A stretch of 64,000 nt of DNA from Candidatus Zixiibacteriota bacterium (lineage in GTDB: Bacteria > Zixibacteria > MSB-5A5 > JAABVY01), in assembly GCA_011056555.1 (NCBI GenBank), contig DSEQ01000033.1, positions 167,996-231,995 on the forward strand. Reading direction: 5' to 3'. The notes under the pieces are model-generated. The model had not been told where the DNA came from, ran no database searches, and worked only from the letters and a program-made list of their open reading frames with translations. Below are positions 63,977-64,000 of the stretch, piece after piece (positions within the stretch are counted from its first letter, which is position 1; every line of letters starts with the position of its first letter). Position numbers and translations under genes: made by a program.

Positions 63977-64000
63977 TCTATTTTTTTCGACTTGCCGCAC

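Noticed and set aside
1..64000. CRISPR arrays, insertion sequences, prophage or attachment sites
   Set aside because: No regularly spaced short repeats, transposase or integrase motifs, or phage structural genes were seen. Repeats present are coding modules inside one gene or codon tracts.

Overview
This window looks like a chromosome segment of an uncultured bacterium of the FCB superphylum (the Bacteroidetes/Chlorobi/Fibrobacteres relatives). Candidate phyla such as Zixibacteria, Marinimicrobia or KSB1 are possible, and I cannot fix the phylum. The reasons are the many secreted proteins ending in a Por-type/FlgD-like C-terminal sorting domain (YPNPFNP...GxYxYRL), a PorV-like outer-membrane protein, a C25 (PorU/gingipain-like) peptidase, a Bat/MoxR cluster and bacillithiol genes. 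Nearly all genes lie on the + strand and are tightly packed. I saw no phage, insertion sequence or CRISPR array.

Region 1 (1-28240) is one run of about 19 same-strand genes with tiny gaps or overlaps. It begins with a type IX secretion (T9SS)-like set: a 5'-truncated C25 peptidase, a PorV-like barrel with a large beta-propeller insertion, an M6 metalloprotease cargo, two DUF5683-like proteins, an NHL propeller, a very large SprA-reminiscent barrel protein and an Omp85/POTRA protein. A UbiA prenyltransferase follows, then a full MoxR-DUF58-BatA-BatB-BatC-BatD-BatE system with two extra BatD-like proteins and an embedded GT-C glycosyltransferase.

Region 2 (28312-31055) holds a flippase-like membrane protein, endonuclease III and a CorA transporter.

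Region 3 (31113-40768) has a near-consensus promoter overlaid by two TetR-type palindromes. It drives tetR, a TolC/MFP/RND efflux pump and then bshC-bshA-bshB1 for bacillithiol, with every junction overlapping or within 1 nt.

Region 4 (40939-48249) is a selenocysteine locus: tRNA-Sec(UCA), selA and selB, followed by an overlapping amidohydrolase and a propeller/TPR/CBM9-like protein. No selenoprotein is visible in the window.

Region 5 (48250-55785) has an ABC-2 exporter pair, a CPTC redoxin, the PLP synthase pair pdxS-pdxT, a NifS/IscS homologue that has Asn at the PLP-lysine position, IscU, and a convergent EIIA-Ntr protein behind a bidirectional terminator.

Region 6 (55786-64000) encodes a 1995-residue surface protein (three cohesin-like modules, nine BACON-like repeats, a C-terminal sorting domain), a smaller relative sharing a GFMPVY module, a terminator and an unrecognised minus-strand gene.

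The points most worth following are the lysine-less IscS paired with an intact IscU, the efflux-bacillithiol super-operon, the propeller-in-barrel PorV, and the recurring GFMPVY module.
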